A DNA stretch of 33,429 bases from Bacteroidota bacterium (GCA_949528465.1 CATIMP010000042.1:1-33429), one strand, 5' to 3'. Shown: positions 23,643-32,868, counted from the first letter of the stretch. Numbers and translations: made by a program. Notes: a model not told the origin generated them from the sequence alone.

Positions 23643-23703
23643 ACTTTGTGTTTTCACATAAAAAAATGCACGAAAATTGTATCTTGCACTTTAAATCTTA
23701 TCG

Positions 23704-24597
23704 ATGAACAAACTAACGTATTTTTTAGGAATTTTTGTCTTTTTAGCTTTGATAACTTCTTGTGAAGAGCAACAACGAAGAGGTTTTGCTGAACCACCAA
23801 GAGATTATGCGGAACAACGTGCTGTGGATATCGATTCGCTTCAAACATTTTTGCAAAATCGCTTTTACAATTATGAAGACTATCAAAACGCAGCGAGTAA
23901 CGAACGGGTAACCTTCACTATTGATACCATTCAAGGAGCTAACGCAGCAAAAACACCACTTATTGATCAGGTGAATGAAATCAGCTTAAAAGTGAAAGAC
24001 GATGATGGTGTTTATCACGACCACACAGCCTATATTCTTCCGCTTAGAGAAGGCGTTGGCACGGCTCCTACAGTAGCCGATAGTGTTTTTGTAACCTATA
24101 AAGGAATGCTACTAAATCTGTATATGTTTGATGAAAGGACATCTCCAATTTGGTTTGAGTCGCTTAGTGTAGTCAAAGGTTTTGGAGCACTGATGCCATA
24201 TATCAAAAAAGCAGCGTTACCAATAGTTAACACGGACGGTACCTATTCTTTTGACGGCTTCGGCTCAGCGGCAGTGTTTATGCCTTCTGCTCTTGGATAC
24301 TACAACAACACACAAAGTTCTTCTATTCCTCAATATTCACCTTTAATTTTCGCAGTGGATTTATATACTTACAACACCACAGACCACGATGGCGATACTG
24401 TACCTACACATTTAGAAGATATAGATGGCGATGGGTACTTTGATGATGACACAGATAGCGATGGCGTGCCTAATTTCCGAGACGTAGATGACGACAACGA
24501 TGATACACTAACACGGAATGAGTACGATGCTAACGGGGACGGCGTTCCAGACGACACTGACAGCGACGGTACTCCCGATTATTTAGATAAAGTTTAA
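23704..24597 (+). CDS. FKBP-like lipoprotein with C-terminal Asp-rich calcium-binding repeats
   Basis: 297 residues. The signal and lipobox MNKLTYFLGIFVFLALITSC place the acylated Cys at 20. Residues ~125-225 resemble an FKBP peptidyl-prolyl isomerase: VADSVFVTYKGMLLN, VKGFGALMPYIKKA, AAVFMPSALGYYNN and SIPQYSPLIFAVDLY follow the FKBP strand order. Residues ~228-297 are repeated Asp-rich loops (DIDGDGYFDD, DTDSDGVPNF, DANGDGVPDD, DTDSDGTPDY), the thrombospondin type 3-like DxDxDG calcium-binding pattern. Probably a surface or periplasmic folding factor stabilised by calcium. Whether the isomerase is active is unknown. Confidence 0.82.
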   Translation: MNKLTYFLGIFVFLALITSCEEQQRRGFAEPPRDYAEQRAVDIDSLQTFLQNRFYNYEDYQNAASNERVTFTIDTIQGANAAKTPLIDQVNEISLKVKDDDGVYHDHTAYILPLREGVGTAPTVADSVFVTYKGMLLNLYMFDERTSPIWFESLSVVKGFGALMPYIKKAALPIVNTDGTYSFDGFGSAAVFMPSALGYYNNTQSSSIPQYSPLIFAVDLYTYNTTDHDGDTVPTHLEDIDGDGYFDDDTDSDGVPNFRDVDDDNDDTLTRNEYDANGDGVPDDTDSDGTPDYLDKV

Positions 24598-25553
24598 GCT
24601 TTTCTGGTAATCACAGCTTGTGATTTTCGCACAATAGCTGCGGTGTTTAATCCGTATTTTTCCATCAGTTGTGCCGGAGTTCCAGATTCACCAAAGGTAT
24701 CCTGAGTAGCAACAAATTCCTGCGGTGTAGGATGCTGAGTAGCTAAAACGCGAGCGATGCTCTCTCCAAGTCCACCAAGGTAATTGTGTTCTTCACAGCT
24801 TACCACAGCGCCTGTTTTTCTAACTGATTGTAAGATTAACGCATCGTCTAATGGCTTAATAGTGTGAATGTTAATCACTTCAGCACTTATGCCTTGCTCA
24901 TGCAGTAATTTAGCAGCTTCCAACGCCTCCCAGACCAAATGACCTGTAGCCACTAATGTTACGTCAGTTCCTTCTTGCAGCACAATTCCTTTTCCAATTT
25001 CGAACGGTAAATCACCAGTGAAATTAGGAACTGCAGGTCGTCCAAAACGCAAATAAACAGGTCCGTTATGTGCAGCAATAGCGTGTGTCGCTTTGCGTGT
25101 TTGTTCAAAGTCACAGGTGTTAATTACGGTCATCCCTGGAAGCATTTTCATCAATCCAAGATCTTCCAGAATTTGGTGAGTTGCACCATCCTCGCCTAAG
25201 GTTACACCCGCGTGAGAAGCACATATTTTTACATTTTTATGCGAGTACGCAATCGATTGGCGAATTTGATCATACACACGTCCTGTAGAGAAGTTCGCAA
25301 AGGTTCCCGTAAAAGGAATTTTACCACCAATAGTCATACCTGCGGCAATACCCATCATGTTAGCTTCTGCAATTCCAATTTGAAAAAAGCGTTCGGGATG
25401 CGCATCTTTAAATGCGTTCATTTTTAAGGAACCGGTAAGGTCAGCACAAAGTGCAACCACATCGGGATTTGATTTCCCTAATTCGGCAAGTCCAACGCCG
25501 AATCCAGAGCGTGTATCAATTTTTTCTGTAAATGTATATTCTTTTAATCCCAT
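24594..25553 (-). CDS. Transketolase, C-terminal (pyrimidine/C) subunit
   Basis: 319 residues corresponding to the second half of transketolase. SGFGVGLAELGKSNPDVVAL, FQIGIAEANMMGIAAGM with the catalytic Glu that activates thiamine diphosphate, HAGVTLGEDGATHQ, YLRFGRPAVP and the C-terminal domain VSCEEHNYLGGLGESI. It works with the subunit encoded just upstream in the pentose phosphate pathway. The two genes are separated by one base, ensuring paired synthesis. Its stop overlaps the convergent lipoprotein gene by 4 bases. Confidence 0.95.
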   Translation of the reverse strand: MGLKEYTFTEKIDTRSGFGVGLAELGKSNPDVVALCADLTGSLKMNAFKDAHPERFFQIGIAEANMMGIAAGMTIGGKIPFTGTFANFSTGRVYDQIRQSIAYSHKNVKICASHAGVTLGEDGATHQILEDLGLMKMLPGMTVINTCDFEQTRKATHAIAAHNGPVYLRFGRPAVPNFTGDLPFEIGKGIVLQEGTDVTLVATGHLVWEALEAAKLLHEQGISAEVINIHTIKPLDDALILQSVRKTGAVVSCEEHNYLGGLGESIARVLATQHPTPQEFVATQDTFGESGTPAQLMEKYGLNTAAIVRKSQAVITRKA

Positions 25554-25554
25554 T

Positions 25555-26400
25555 TTAATAATCCCCTAAAGTTTCTTCGTTTTGTGCTAGTCCAGTTGCT
25601 AATTGCTCGTCGTTTGGCGCTTTGCCGTGCCATGCATGCGTGTGCATCATAAAATCCACACCATTTCCCATGACAGTATGCAACAGAACAGCCACAGGCT
25701 TTTGCTTGCCAGTGGCAGCTTTTGCTGCTTCCATACCTTTTATTATGGATTCAAGGTCATTTCCTTTTTCTACTTCAATAACAATCCAACCAAATGTTTC
25801 AAGCTTTGGACGTAAGTCGCCGAGAGATAACACATCGTCGGTACTTCCATCAATCTGTTGTTTGTTGTAGTCAATCGTAGAAATAAGATTATCAATGCCT
25901 TTGGCACCAGCATATAAAATAGCTTCCCAATTTTGGCCTTCTTGTAACTCGCCATCTCCATGTAGGCTGTAAACCGTATGCGCGTCTCCATTCAATTTTT
26001 TTGTTTCAGCTGCGCCAATGGCAACTGACATACCTTGACCAAGCGATCCAGAGGCAATACGTACGCCAGGAAGACCTTCGTGGGTAGTGGGATGTCCTTG
26101 TAACCTTGAATCTAATTTTCTAAAGGTAGCAAGTTCAGCTACAGGGAAGAAACCACTTCGTGCTAGCGTGCTGTAAAAGACGGGAGATATGTGTCCGTTG
26201 GATAAAAAGAAGAGGTCTTCATTTTTACCATCCATATCAAAATCTGTGGAATAGTCCATCACGTGGTTATACAGGGTAACAAAAAATTCTGCACAGCCCA
26301 ACGAGCCGCCAGGGTGACCTGAATTTACTTGATGAACCATACGTAAAATATCGCGGCGAACTTGCGGTACAAGTTGTTGAAGCGTCTCTAATGATGCCAT
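25555..26400 (-). CDS. Transketolase, N-terminal (thiamine diphosphate) subunit
   Basis: 281 residues forming the thiamine-diphosphate-binding half. VNSGHPGGSLGCAEFFVTLY, ASGSLGQGMSVAIGAA, and the Mg/ThDP motif HGDGELQEGQNWEA with a downstream NKQQIDG are diagnostic. ATG 26400 is chosen: the extra 14 residues of the longer frame (from 26442) are hydrophobic, unlike the family, and would run over the -7 box at 26416-26423. Split two-gene transketolases are common in bacteria and archaea. First gene of the pair. Confidence 0.95.
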   Translation of the reverse strand: MASLETLQQLVPQVRRDILRMVHQVNSGHPGGSLGCAEFFVTLYNHVMDYSTDFDMDGKNEDLFFLSNGHISPVFYSTLARSGFFPVAELATFRKLDSRLQGHPTTHEGLPGVRIASGSLGQGMSVAIGAAETKKLNGDAHTVYSLHGDGELQEGQNWEAILYAGAKGIDNLISTIDYNKQQIDGSTDDVLSLGDLRPKLETFGWIVIEVEKGNDLESIIKGMEAAKAATGKQKPVAVLLHTVMGNGVDFMMHTHAWHGKAPNDEQLATGLAQNEETLGDY

Positions 26401-26415
26401 TGGAATAATTTTGCA

Positions 26416-26442
26416 CAAAAATATATGATTGCCACCAAGCAA
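26416..26442 (-). promoter_or_regulatory. Promoter of the transketolase genes
   Basis: Minus-strand TTG at 26442-26440, a 16-base spacer, and TATTTTTG at 26423-26416. The -7 box is exact, the spacing slightly short. The start codon is 16 bases downstream. Confidence 0.45.
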
Positions 26443-26513
26443 TCATTATAAAATCAAATAAATTATAAACCAATATTCAAAAAATGTTCTAAATCTAACC
26501 GCAAAGGGTTGCG

Positions 26514-26521
26514 TATATTTG
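26514..26521 (+). promoter_or_regulatory. -7 promoter box for tgt
   Basis: TATATTTG ends 4 bases before the GTG start at 26526, so the transcript would be leaderless or nearly so. No clear -33 TTG is seen at normal spacing. Confidence 0.45.
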
Positions 26522-26525
26522 GCAA

Positions 26526-27656
26526 GTGAAATTTTCCTTAGAAAAAACAGATTTAGGTTCAAAAGCGAGGGCAGGGGTACTTACCACCGATCATGGGGCC
26601 ATTGAAACACCAATCTTTATGCCGGTTGGAACTGCGGCAACGGTTAAAGGTGTGCATCAGCAAGACTTGGCGCAAGACGTGAACCCGGATATCATTTTAG
26701 CCAACACCTATCATTTATACTTACGCCCCACAACTTCTATTTTAGAGGAGGCTGGAGGGATTCATTCGTTTATGCACTGGGACAGGCCTGTGCTAACAGA
26801 TAGCGGCGGTTATCAGGTATATTCATTGTCAGACAACCGAGAAATTACGGAAAAAGGTGTTACGTTTAAATCTCATATAGACGGGTCAAAGCATGTGTTT
26901 ACTCCTGAATATGCTATTGATATTCAGCGTACTATCGGAGCAGATATCATCATGGCGTTTGACGAGTGTACACCCTACCCATGTCCATATGACTATGCCA
27001 AAAACTCGATGCATTTGACGCATCGTTGGTTGGTGCGTTGCCAAGAGCATTTTTCTAAAACTGAACCTAAATATGGGTATCAGCAGACGCTTTTCCCTAT
27101 AGTTCAGGGGAGTGTTTATACCGATTTGCGTGAACAATCTGCGGAATTTATTGCCAATACGAATGCACCTGGAAATGCCATTGGTGGATTGTCTGTAGGC
27201 GAGCCTGCCGACGAAATGTACGCGATGTCAGATGCGGTTTGTGCTATTTTACCAGAAAACAAACCACGCTATTTGATGGGAGTAGGTACGCCTATCAATA
27301 TTTTGGAAAACATTGCGTTGGGCGTAGATATGTTTGATTGTGTTATGCCCTCACGCAACGCACGCAATGGCATGCTTTTTACTTCTGAAGGAACCATAAA
27401 TATTAAAAATAAAAAATGGGAAAATGACTTTTCGCCCATCGACCCCAACGGAGCAAGCTTTGTAGACACAGCTTATAGCAAAGCTTATTTGCGTCATTTG
27501 TTTGCTGCAAACGAATTGCTTGGAAAACAGTTGGCAACGCTACATAATTTATCTTTTTATTTGTGGTTGGTTCGCGAGGCAAGAAAACATATTTTAGCTG
27601 GTGATTTTGCAACTTGGAAAAATACCATGGTGCGTCAAATGGACAAACGTCTCTGA
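26526..27656 (+). CDS. tgt: tRNA-guanine transglycosylase, zinc-site cysteines absent
   Basis: Exchanges guanine-34 for a queuine precursor in GUN-anticodon tRNAs. 376 residues. ETPIFMPVGTAATVKG, D92 in LTDSGGYQVYSL, QGSVYTDLRE, GGLSVGEP and the nucleophile D271 in DCVMPSRNARNG are present. The bacterial zinc site CxCxxC...H is not: the segment after IDP reads NGASFVDTAYSKAYLRHL, with no Cys, while H340 (TLHNL) is kept. The start is GTG 26526; the next Met is residue 32, inside the conserved core. It is followed 2 bases later by the LptF/G permease gene. Confidence 0.95.
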   Translation: MKFSLEKTDLGSKARAGVLTTDHGAIETPIFMPVGTAATVKGVHQQDLAQDVNPDIILANTYHLYLRPTTSILEEAGGIHSFMHWDRPVLTDSGGYQVYSLSDNREITEKGVTFKSHIDGSKHVFTPEYAIDIQRTIGADIIMAFDECTPYPCPYDYAKNSMHLTHRWLVRCQEHFSKTEPKYGYQQTLFPIVQGSVYTDLREQSAEFIANTNAPGNAIGGLSVGEPADEMYAMSDAVCAILPENKPRYLMGVGTPINILENIALGVDMFDCVMPSRNARNGMLFTSEGTINIKNKKWENDFSPIDPNGASFVDTAYSKAYLRHLFAANELLGKQLATLHNLSFYLWLVREARKHILAGDFATWKNTMVRQMDKRL

Positions 27657-27658
27657 TC

Positions 27659-28735
27659 ATGAAGTTATTAGATCGCTATATTATATTGAAATATTTAGGC
27701 ACGTTTGTTGTCATGTTGGGCATGTTTATTCCCATAAGTGTTTTGGTTGACTTATCTCAAAAGATTGATAAATTCAAGCAATACGAACTTACGCAATCTG
27801 AGATTTTATCGCATTATTACGACTTTGTTTGGGTGTTTGGTTATATGCTTTTCCCTATTTTTTTATTCTTGTCTGTGATTTGGTTTACGTCAAAATTGGC
27901 AAGTAACACCGAAGTCATTGCTATTCTTTCTTCAGGGGTATCGTTTTACCGCTATTTACGCCCGTTTGTTATGGCAGCCGCTCTTATTGCTGCATTGGCT
28001 TTTGGCGCGAGTATGTTTTGGGTACCCAATGCAAGCGAGCGTTACAACGAGTTTGAATATTCCTACATTAACAAAAGCCAAAAAGTTCGGCTTACTGAAA
28101 ATATTTACAAGCAGTTGAGCGACAACGATTTTGTATACTTGAGTAATTATAATTCCAACAGAAAAATAGGCTATAATTTTTCTTGGGAACATTTTAAAGG
28201 AGACGAGTTGCAATACAAAATCAAAGCGCAGAATATCAGGTGGGTTGAAAAAGACAGCCTGTATAGACTGTCGCAGTATTTTCAACGCAGCATTGTTGAT
28301 GATATAGAAATTATTCGCAAAGAAGCGAGATTAGATACGCTCTTTAATTTTGATTTGGATGAATTGGTACCTGTGACGTATAAGGCACAAACGCTAAACT
28401 TTTTTGAGCTAAACGATTACATTGCGGTAGAACGAGAAAATGGGAGCCCACTTATTAATCATCACATGTTGGTACGACACAAACGCTGGGCAATTCCAAT
28501 TTCTGCTTTTATTCTAACGCTGATTGCCGTGGCGGTTTCTTCGTTCAAAAAGCGTGGCGGCATGGGAGTTAATCTTGCCATGGGTATTATTTTGGCATTC
28601 TTATATATATTTTTCGACAAGATTTTTGAAGTCATGGTAGAGAAATCAAACTTTACCCCTTGGATAGCCGCTTGGACACCCAATATGATTTTTGCCTTGT
28701 TATCGGTCTATTTGTTGCGTTATGCAAAAAGATAA
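27659..28735 (+). CDS. LptF/LptG-family lipopolysaccharide export permease
   Basis: 358 residues of the YjgP/YjgQ permease family, the inner-membrane part of the LptB2FG ABC exporter that pulls lipopolysaccharide from the membrane. LLDRYIILKYLGTFVVMLGM opens with TM1; TM2 and TM3 lie in the first 120 residues, a periplasmic beta-jellyroll follows (KAQNIRWVEKDSLYRL), and three TMs close the protein (ISAFILTLIAVAVSSFKKRG, then GMGVNLAMGIILAFLYIFFD). ATG 27659 starts after the tgt stop; a longer frame from 27614 lies inside tgt. LptF versus LptG cannot be decided. Confidence 0.92.
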   Translation: MKLLDRYIILKYLGTFVVMLGMFIPISVLVDLSQKIDKFKQYELTQSEILSHYYDFVWVFGYMLFPIFLFLSVIWFTSKLASNTEVIAILSSGVSFYRYLRPFVMAAALIAALAFGASMFWVPNASERYNEFEYSYINKSQKVRLTENIYKQLSDNDFVYLSNYNSNRKIGYNFSWEHFKGDELQYKIKAQNIRWVEKDSLYRLSQYFQRSIVDDIEIIRKEARLDTLFNFDLDELVPVTYKAQTLNFFELNDYIAVERENGSPLINHHMLVRHKRWAIPISAFILTLIAVAVSSFKKRGGMGVNLAMGIILAFLYIFFDKIFEVMVEKSNFTPWIAAWTPNMIFALLSVYLLRYAKR

Positions 28736-29633
28736 ATTTCTCAGTACGCTCCACTTCCATTTTATAGTTATAATATTTGGGTTTACAGCTGTTTTGGGTG
28801 CACTTATTAGCGTTTCGGCAGTTCCGCTGGTGTGGTATCGCATGACGCTTGCGACTTTAGGTTTGGGATTGGTGCTTTGGCTTCGTAAACACTCGTTTCG
28901 AATTGCCAAAACAATTGCTTGGGTCGCCATTGCCAGTGGGGTACTTATTGCCTTTCATTGGATAACGTTTTTTGCCGCGGTCAAGGTTTCAAATGTGTCC
29001 ATAACGCTTTCGGTACTTTCTTCAGGGGCTTTTCTTACCTCGTTGTTAGAACCTATTTTTTATAAACGAAAAGTAATAGGGTATGAAGTCCTTTTTGGCG
29101 TATTGGTTGTAGTGGGACTGGTGTTAGTTTTGGGAGCTGATGCTGCTCATGTTAAGGGATTTCTTTATGCAGGAATTTCGACTGTTTTAGCTGTTTTATT
29201 TACGTTGCTTAATGGCAAGTTTGTAGGTAAAACCAACCCTTATATTTTATCGTTTTATGAACTTTTGGTTGGCGCCCTCGTTGTTACTGTTCTTTTAGCT
29301 GTACAAGGCGCATTTACGGCCGCTTTCTTTGAGATTTCCTCTAAAGATCTATTTTGGTTGGCTATACTCGCGTTTGTTTGTACATCGTATGCTTTCGTTA
29401 TTTCAGTAGTGGTTATGCGTCATCTAACCCCATATTCTATTATGCTAGGAATTAATATGGAGCCTGTTTATGGAATTATGTTGGCATATGTCATTTTTGG
29501 TGAAAAGGAAACGATGCCTTCTTCTTTTTACATTGGTGTTTTATGTATTTTATTTGCTGTGATAGCAAATGGGGTACTTAAGCTAAGGCGCACAAAAAAA
29601 GCAAGACAAATAGGTTCTCAGATATCAAAATAA
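28722..29633 (+). CDS. EamA/DMT-family transporter
   Basis: 303 residues with about ten hydrophobic helices arranged as two EamA halves (for example FIVIIFGFTAVLGALISVSA, FVCTSYAFVISVVVMRHL). The conserved PVYGIMLAYVIFGE in the second half is the usual EamA ending. Probable drug/metabolite exporter; substrate unknown. The start ATG 28722 overlaps the permease stop by 14 bases, so the two are coupled. An in-frame ATG at 28692 lies further inside the upstream gene and is less likely. Confidence 0.9.
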   Translation: MQKDKFLSTLHFHFIVIIFGFTAVLGALISVSAVPLVWYRMTLATLGLGLVLWLRKHSFRIAKTIAWVAIASGVLIAFHWITFFAAVKVSNVSITLSVLSSGAFLTSLLEPIFYKRKVIGYEVLFGVLVVVGLVLVLGADAAHVKGFLYAGISTVLAVLFTLLNGKFVGKTNPYILSFYELLVGALVVTVLLAVQGAFTAAFFEISSKDLFWLAILAFVCTSYAFVISVVVMRHLTPYSIMLGINMEPVYGIMLAYVIFGEKETMPSSFYIGVLCILFAVIANGVLKLRRTKKARQIGSQISK

Positions 29634-29634
29634 G

Positions 29635-29642
29635 TATATTTG
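29635..29642 (+). promoter_or_regulatory. -7 promoter box for accA
   Basis: TATATTTG, 21 bases before the accA ATG at 29664. It overlaps a TTG (29640) that could otherwise be read as an earlier start. No clear -33 match. Confidence 0.45.
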
Positions 29643-29663
29643 CTTTTGTATAACAACGAAACT

Positions 29664-30617
29664 ATGGAGTATTTGGACTTTGAGCAACCTATAAAAGAGT
29701 TAGAAGATCAACTACAAAAATGCGAACTAATTGGTAACGAGAGCGATGTTGACGTTACGGATACCTGCGCAAAAATTTCAGAACGTTTAATAGATTTAAA
29801 GAAAGAAATTTACGACAACCTCACTGCATGGCAACGTGTACAGGTGTCGCGTCATCCGTCTAGACCCTATACATTAGATTATATAAATGCCCTTACAAAA
29901 GGGAGTTTTTTGGAACTTCACGGCGACAGAACAGTCAAAGACGATAAGGCTATGATTGGCGGTTTAGGCAAAATTGACGATCAAAGTTTTATGTTTATCG
30001 GACAGCAAAAAGGGTACAATACCAAAACCCGTCAATACCGAAATTTTGGAATGGCGAATCCTGAAGGCTATCGCAAAGCACTCCGCTTAATGAAATCGGC
30101 AGAAAAATTCAATATTCCTGTAGTTTGTTTTGTTGACACTCCTGGTGCCTATCCTGGATTAGAAGCTGAAGAACGTGGACAGGGCGAAGCTATTGCGCGT
30201 AATATTTTGGAAATGTCTCGACTAAAAGTACCCATTATTGTGGTTATTATTGGGGAAGGAGCTTCTGGAGGTGCACTTGGAATAGGTGTGGGCGACCGCA
30301 TATTTATGCTTGAGAACACTTGGTATTCTGTAATTTCACCCGAGTCGTGTTCCTCTATTTTATGGCGCAGTTGGGAGTATAAAGAACAAGCTGCTGAAGC
30401 ATTAAAACTTACGGCTAAAGACATGAAGCGTCAAAAATTGATTGACACTATTGTAAAAGAACCATTGGGTGGAGCACACACAGACAGAAATGCTATGTTT
30501 GAAACCGTTCGCAAAACCATTTGCAAGACTTTTAAAGAGCTTAAAGACAAGCCCGCAAACGAATTGGTACAAGAACGCATGGACAAATTCTTTGCCATGG
30601 GCGTTTACAGTGAATAA
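29664..30617 (+). CDS. accA: Acetyl-CoA carboxylase carboxyltransferase subunit alpha
   Basis: With AccD it moves the carboxyl group from biotin to acetyl-CoA, making malonyl-CoA for fatty acids. 317 residues, near the E. coli length of 319. [17 protein letters not shown] is the usual N-terminus. [72 protein letters not shown] and [16 protein letters not shown] are core carboxyltransferase motifs. ATG 29664 is preferred over the earlier TTG at 29640, which falls in the -7 box. Confidence 0.97.
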   Translation: MEYLDFEQPIKELEDQLQKCELIGNESDVDVTDTCAKISERLIDLKKEIYDNLTAWQRVQVSRHPSRPYTLDYINALTKGSFLELHGDRTVKDDKAMIGGLGKIDDQSFMFIGQQKGYNTKTRQYRNFGMANPEGYRKALRLMKSAEKFNIPVVCFVDTPGAYPGLEAEERGQGEAIARNILEMSRLKVPIIVVIIGEGASGGALGIGVGDRIFMLENTWYSVISPESCSSILWRSWEYKEQAAEALKLTAKDMKRQKLIDTIVKEPLGGAHTDRNAMFETVRKTICKTFKELKDKPANELVQERMDKFFAMGVYSE

Positions 30618-30627
30618 TGTTTTGCTT

Positions 30628-30693
30628 ATGAACAAAAATGCGTACTTATTAACCGCGCTTTTGTTTGTTAGTTTTTCCCGATCTCCTAATTAA
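30628..30693 (+). CDS. Possible 21-residue signal-like peptide (uncertain)
   Basis: In the 104-base gap between accA and dnaB an ATG-started frame encodes MNKNAYLLTALLFVSFSRSPN: a basic start followed by a hydrophobic run, like the beginning of a secreted protein. It could be the 5' remnant of a lost gene, a leader peptide, or chance. No other feature was seen in this gap. Confidence 0.2.
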   Translation: MNKNAYLLTALLFVSFSRSPN

Positions 30694-30721
30694 TGTTACA
30701 CTTTTAATGTAGTTTAGTGTC

Positions 30722-32239
30722 GTGGAAAAAAAGAACCCTACAACTCCGTCAATAGTATCACCTGCAACGGTTGTTCCGTTGGAGCGCGGGAAATTACCAC
30801 CTCAAGTAATTGACTTTGAGGAAGTGGTGCTTGGCGCCATGATGATTGACAAAAAAGGTGTTGATGAGGTAATAGATATTTTACTTCCAGATGCGTTTTA
30901 TCGTGAAGCACATCAGCATATTTTTTCTGCAATGGTTAAATTGTTTGAAAACTCAGAACCCATTGACCTGTTAACGGTTTCGGCACAACTCAAAAAAGAT
31001 TCGAAGCTCAACCAAGTTGGCGGTGATTTCTATTTGATTCAGCTTTCCAAAAAAGTATCTTCCTCTGCACATATTGAGTACCATGCCCGCATTATTCTTC
31101 AAAAATACATTCAGCGGAGTTTGATTAAAATATCGAGCGAAATTATTGAAGAAGCCTATGACGAGACTAAAGATGTTTTTGATATGCTTGACAAAGCTGA
31201 ATCAAAACTTTATGAAGTTTCGCAAGGCAACTTAAAATCGTCAACCACAACCGCGCAAAATCTTGTAATTCAAGCCAAGAAAAAAATTGAGGAAATCGCC
31301 AATCAAGAAGGAATGAGTGGAGTTCCATCTGGGTTTTTTGGTGTAGATAAGCTTACATCGGGTTGGCAAAACAGCGATTTGATTATTGTAGCAGCACGTC
31401 CGGGTATGGGTAAAACGGCTTTTACTTTGTCCATGGCCCGAAATATTGCAGTTGAGCAAAACATTCCTGTTGCTTTTTTCTCGCTCGAAATGTCTTCGGT
31501 GCAGCTTATTACAAGATTGATTTCATCTGAAACTGGACTTTCATCTGAAAAACTTCGCACAGGAAAATTAGAAGATCACGAATGGAAGCAGCTTAACGTT
31601 AAGGTTTCTGATTTGGAAAACGCACCACTTTATATTGATGACACGCCTTCGTTATCTATTTTTGACCTTCGTGCGAAAGCACGTCGTTTAGCATCACAAT
31701 TTGGTATTCGAATGATTATGATTGATTACCTACAGTTGATGACACCAGGCGGAAGTAGTAAGACAGGAAATCGTGAACAAGAAATTTCGACTATTTCAAG
31801 GAATCTTAAAGCTTTGGCAAAAGAACTGGAAATTCCTGTAATAGCACTTTCGCAACTTTCACGTGCCGTGGAAACTAGGGGTGGAAGTAAGCGCCCACAA
31901 ATTTCAGATTTACGTGAATCGGGTGCCATTGAGCAAGATGCCGATTTGGTAACGTTTATTTATCGTCCTGAGTATTACAAAATAGACGAATGGGACGATG
32001 AAGAACGCTCACCAGCTGCAGGGCAAGCAGAATTTATTATTGCCAAGCACCGTAACGGTGGATTGGATAGCATCCGTTTGAAATTTATTGGTGCGTTAGG
32101 TAAATTTGATAATTTAGACAAATTTGATTCACCAACAGAGTATCAGTCAAAGATAAATGCGGACGAACCGCTTGAGCCACCTCGCATTGATCCAAGCGAT
32201 GCATTCGGAACTTCTTCCGACGACGATATGCCCTTTTAA
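30722..32239 (+). CDS. dnaB: Replicative DNA helicase DnaB
   Basis: Hexameric 5'-3' helicase of the replication fork. 505 residues. The N-terminal domain runs to about 170 (LPPQVIDFEEVVLGAMMIDK, YREAHQHIFSAM). The RecA-like domain has Walker A ARPGMGKTAF (GMGKT 228-232), FFSLEMSSVQLITRL, the Walker B strand MIMIDYLQLM, and RDLRESGAIEQDADLV-type sensor motif (here SDLRESGAIEQDADLV). KHRNGGLDSIRLKF closes the core, and no intein is present. The start is GTG 30722; the next Met is residue 40. A TAGTTTAG near 30708 differs from the -7 consensus at one position. Confidence 0.96.
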   Translation: MEKKNPTTPSIVSPATVVPLERGKLPPQVIDFEEVVLGAMMIDKKGVDEVIDILLPDAFYREAHQHIFSAMVKLFENSEPIDLLTVSAQLKKDSKLNQVGGDFYLIQLSKKVSSSAHIEYHARIILQKYIQRSLIKISSEIIEEAYDETKDVFDMLDKAESKLYEVSQGNLKSSTTTAQNLVIQAKKKIEEIANQEGMSGVPSGFFGVDKLTSGWQNSDLIIVAARPGMGKTAFTLSMARNIAVEQNIPVAFFSLEMSSVQLITRLISSETGLSSEKLRTGKLEDHEWKQLNVKVSDLENAPLYIDDTPSLSIFDLRAKARRLASQFGIRMIMIDYLQLMTPGGSSKTGNREQEISTISRNLKALAKELEIPVIALSQLSRAVETRGGSKRPQISDLRESGAIEQDADLVTFIYRPEYYKIDEWDDEERSPAAGQAEFIIAKHRNGGLDSIRLKFIGALGKFDNLDKFDSPTEYQSKINADEPLEPPRIDPSDAFGTSSDDDMPF

Positions 32240-32253
32240 AAGCAGCGTATTTC

Positions 32254-32598
32254 TTATTTTACTTTGTCAACCACCGCTTTAAAAGCTTCTGGGTGGTTCA
32301 TGGCTAAGTCAGCCAATACTTTACGGTTAAGCGCAATGTTGTTTGCGTTTGCTTTACCCATAAATTGAGAGTACGACATGCCGTGAATACGTGCTCCAGC
32401 ATTAATACGTGTGATCCATAATGCACGGAAACTACGCTTTTTGTTTCTACGGTCGCGGTAAGCATAAAGTAGTGCTTTTTCAACGGCATTTTTAGCAACC
32501 GTCCACACGTTTTTTCTTCTACCAAAGTATCCTTTGGCTAGTTTTAAAATTTTCTTTCTTCTTGCTCTTGAAGCTACAGAATTTACTGATCTTGGCAT
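32254..32598 (-). CDS. rplT: 50S ribosomal protein L20
   Basis: 114 residues, standard. [20 protein letters not shown] and [20 protein letters not shown] are the RNA-binding N-terminal extension and core; [20 protein letters not shown] closes it. L20 binds 23S rRNA early in assembly and in other bacteria represses its own operon. It lies 60 bases after rpmI and ends 14 bases from the convergent dnaB stop. Confidence 0.98.
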   Translation of the reverse strand: MPRSVNSVASRARRKKILKLAKGYFGRRKNVWTVAKNAVEKALLYAYRDRRNKKRSFRALWITRINAGARIHGMSYSQFMGKANANNIALNRKVLADLAMNHPEAFKAVVDKVK

Positions 32599-32658
32599 GA
32601 TTTACAAATTGTGAAGCAGGCGGAGAATCTCACTTTTAAAGCCGACTTCAGGTTATTT

Positions 32659-32856
32659 TTATTTTAAACGAAGTTGTTCCTTGATGTTATCAGCGTCGCT
32701 TTCGTGTACCAAACCACTATGGGTTAGTTTAAGCTTGCGCTTTTTCGATTTTTTGGTCAAAATGTGACTCTTAAACGCGTGTTTGCGTTTGATTTTCCCG
32801 GTACCTGTTAGCTTAAAGCGTTTTTTGGCACTCGACTTGGTTTTCATCTTAGGCAT
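32659..32856 (-). CDS. rpmI: 50S ribosomal protein L35
   Basis: 65 residues: [20 protein letters not shown], then [20 protein letters not shown], the canonical L35 sequence. Located between infC (12 bases upstream) and rplT, the conserved infC-rpmI-rplT order. Confidence 0.98.
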   Translation of the reverse strand: MPKMKTKSSAKKRFKLTGTGKIKRKHAFKSHILTKKSKKRKLKLTHSGLVHESDADNIKEQLRLK

Positions 32857-32868
32857 ACTACTTCCTTT

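Noticed and set aside
26401-26442. Longer N-terminus for the transketolase N subunit
   Set aside because: The added residues are hydrophobic, not like the family, and overlap the predicted promoter box.
27614-27658. Longer N-terminus for the LptF/G permease
   Set aside because: The extra 15 residues lie in the 3' end of tgt out of frame, and the conserved permease sequence starts at ATG 27659.
30722-32239. Intein in DnaB
   Set aside because: The length is 505 residues and the Walker A and B regions are continuous; no splicing-domain motifs appear.
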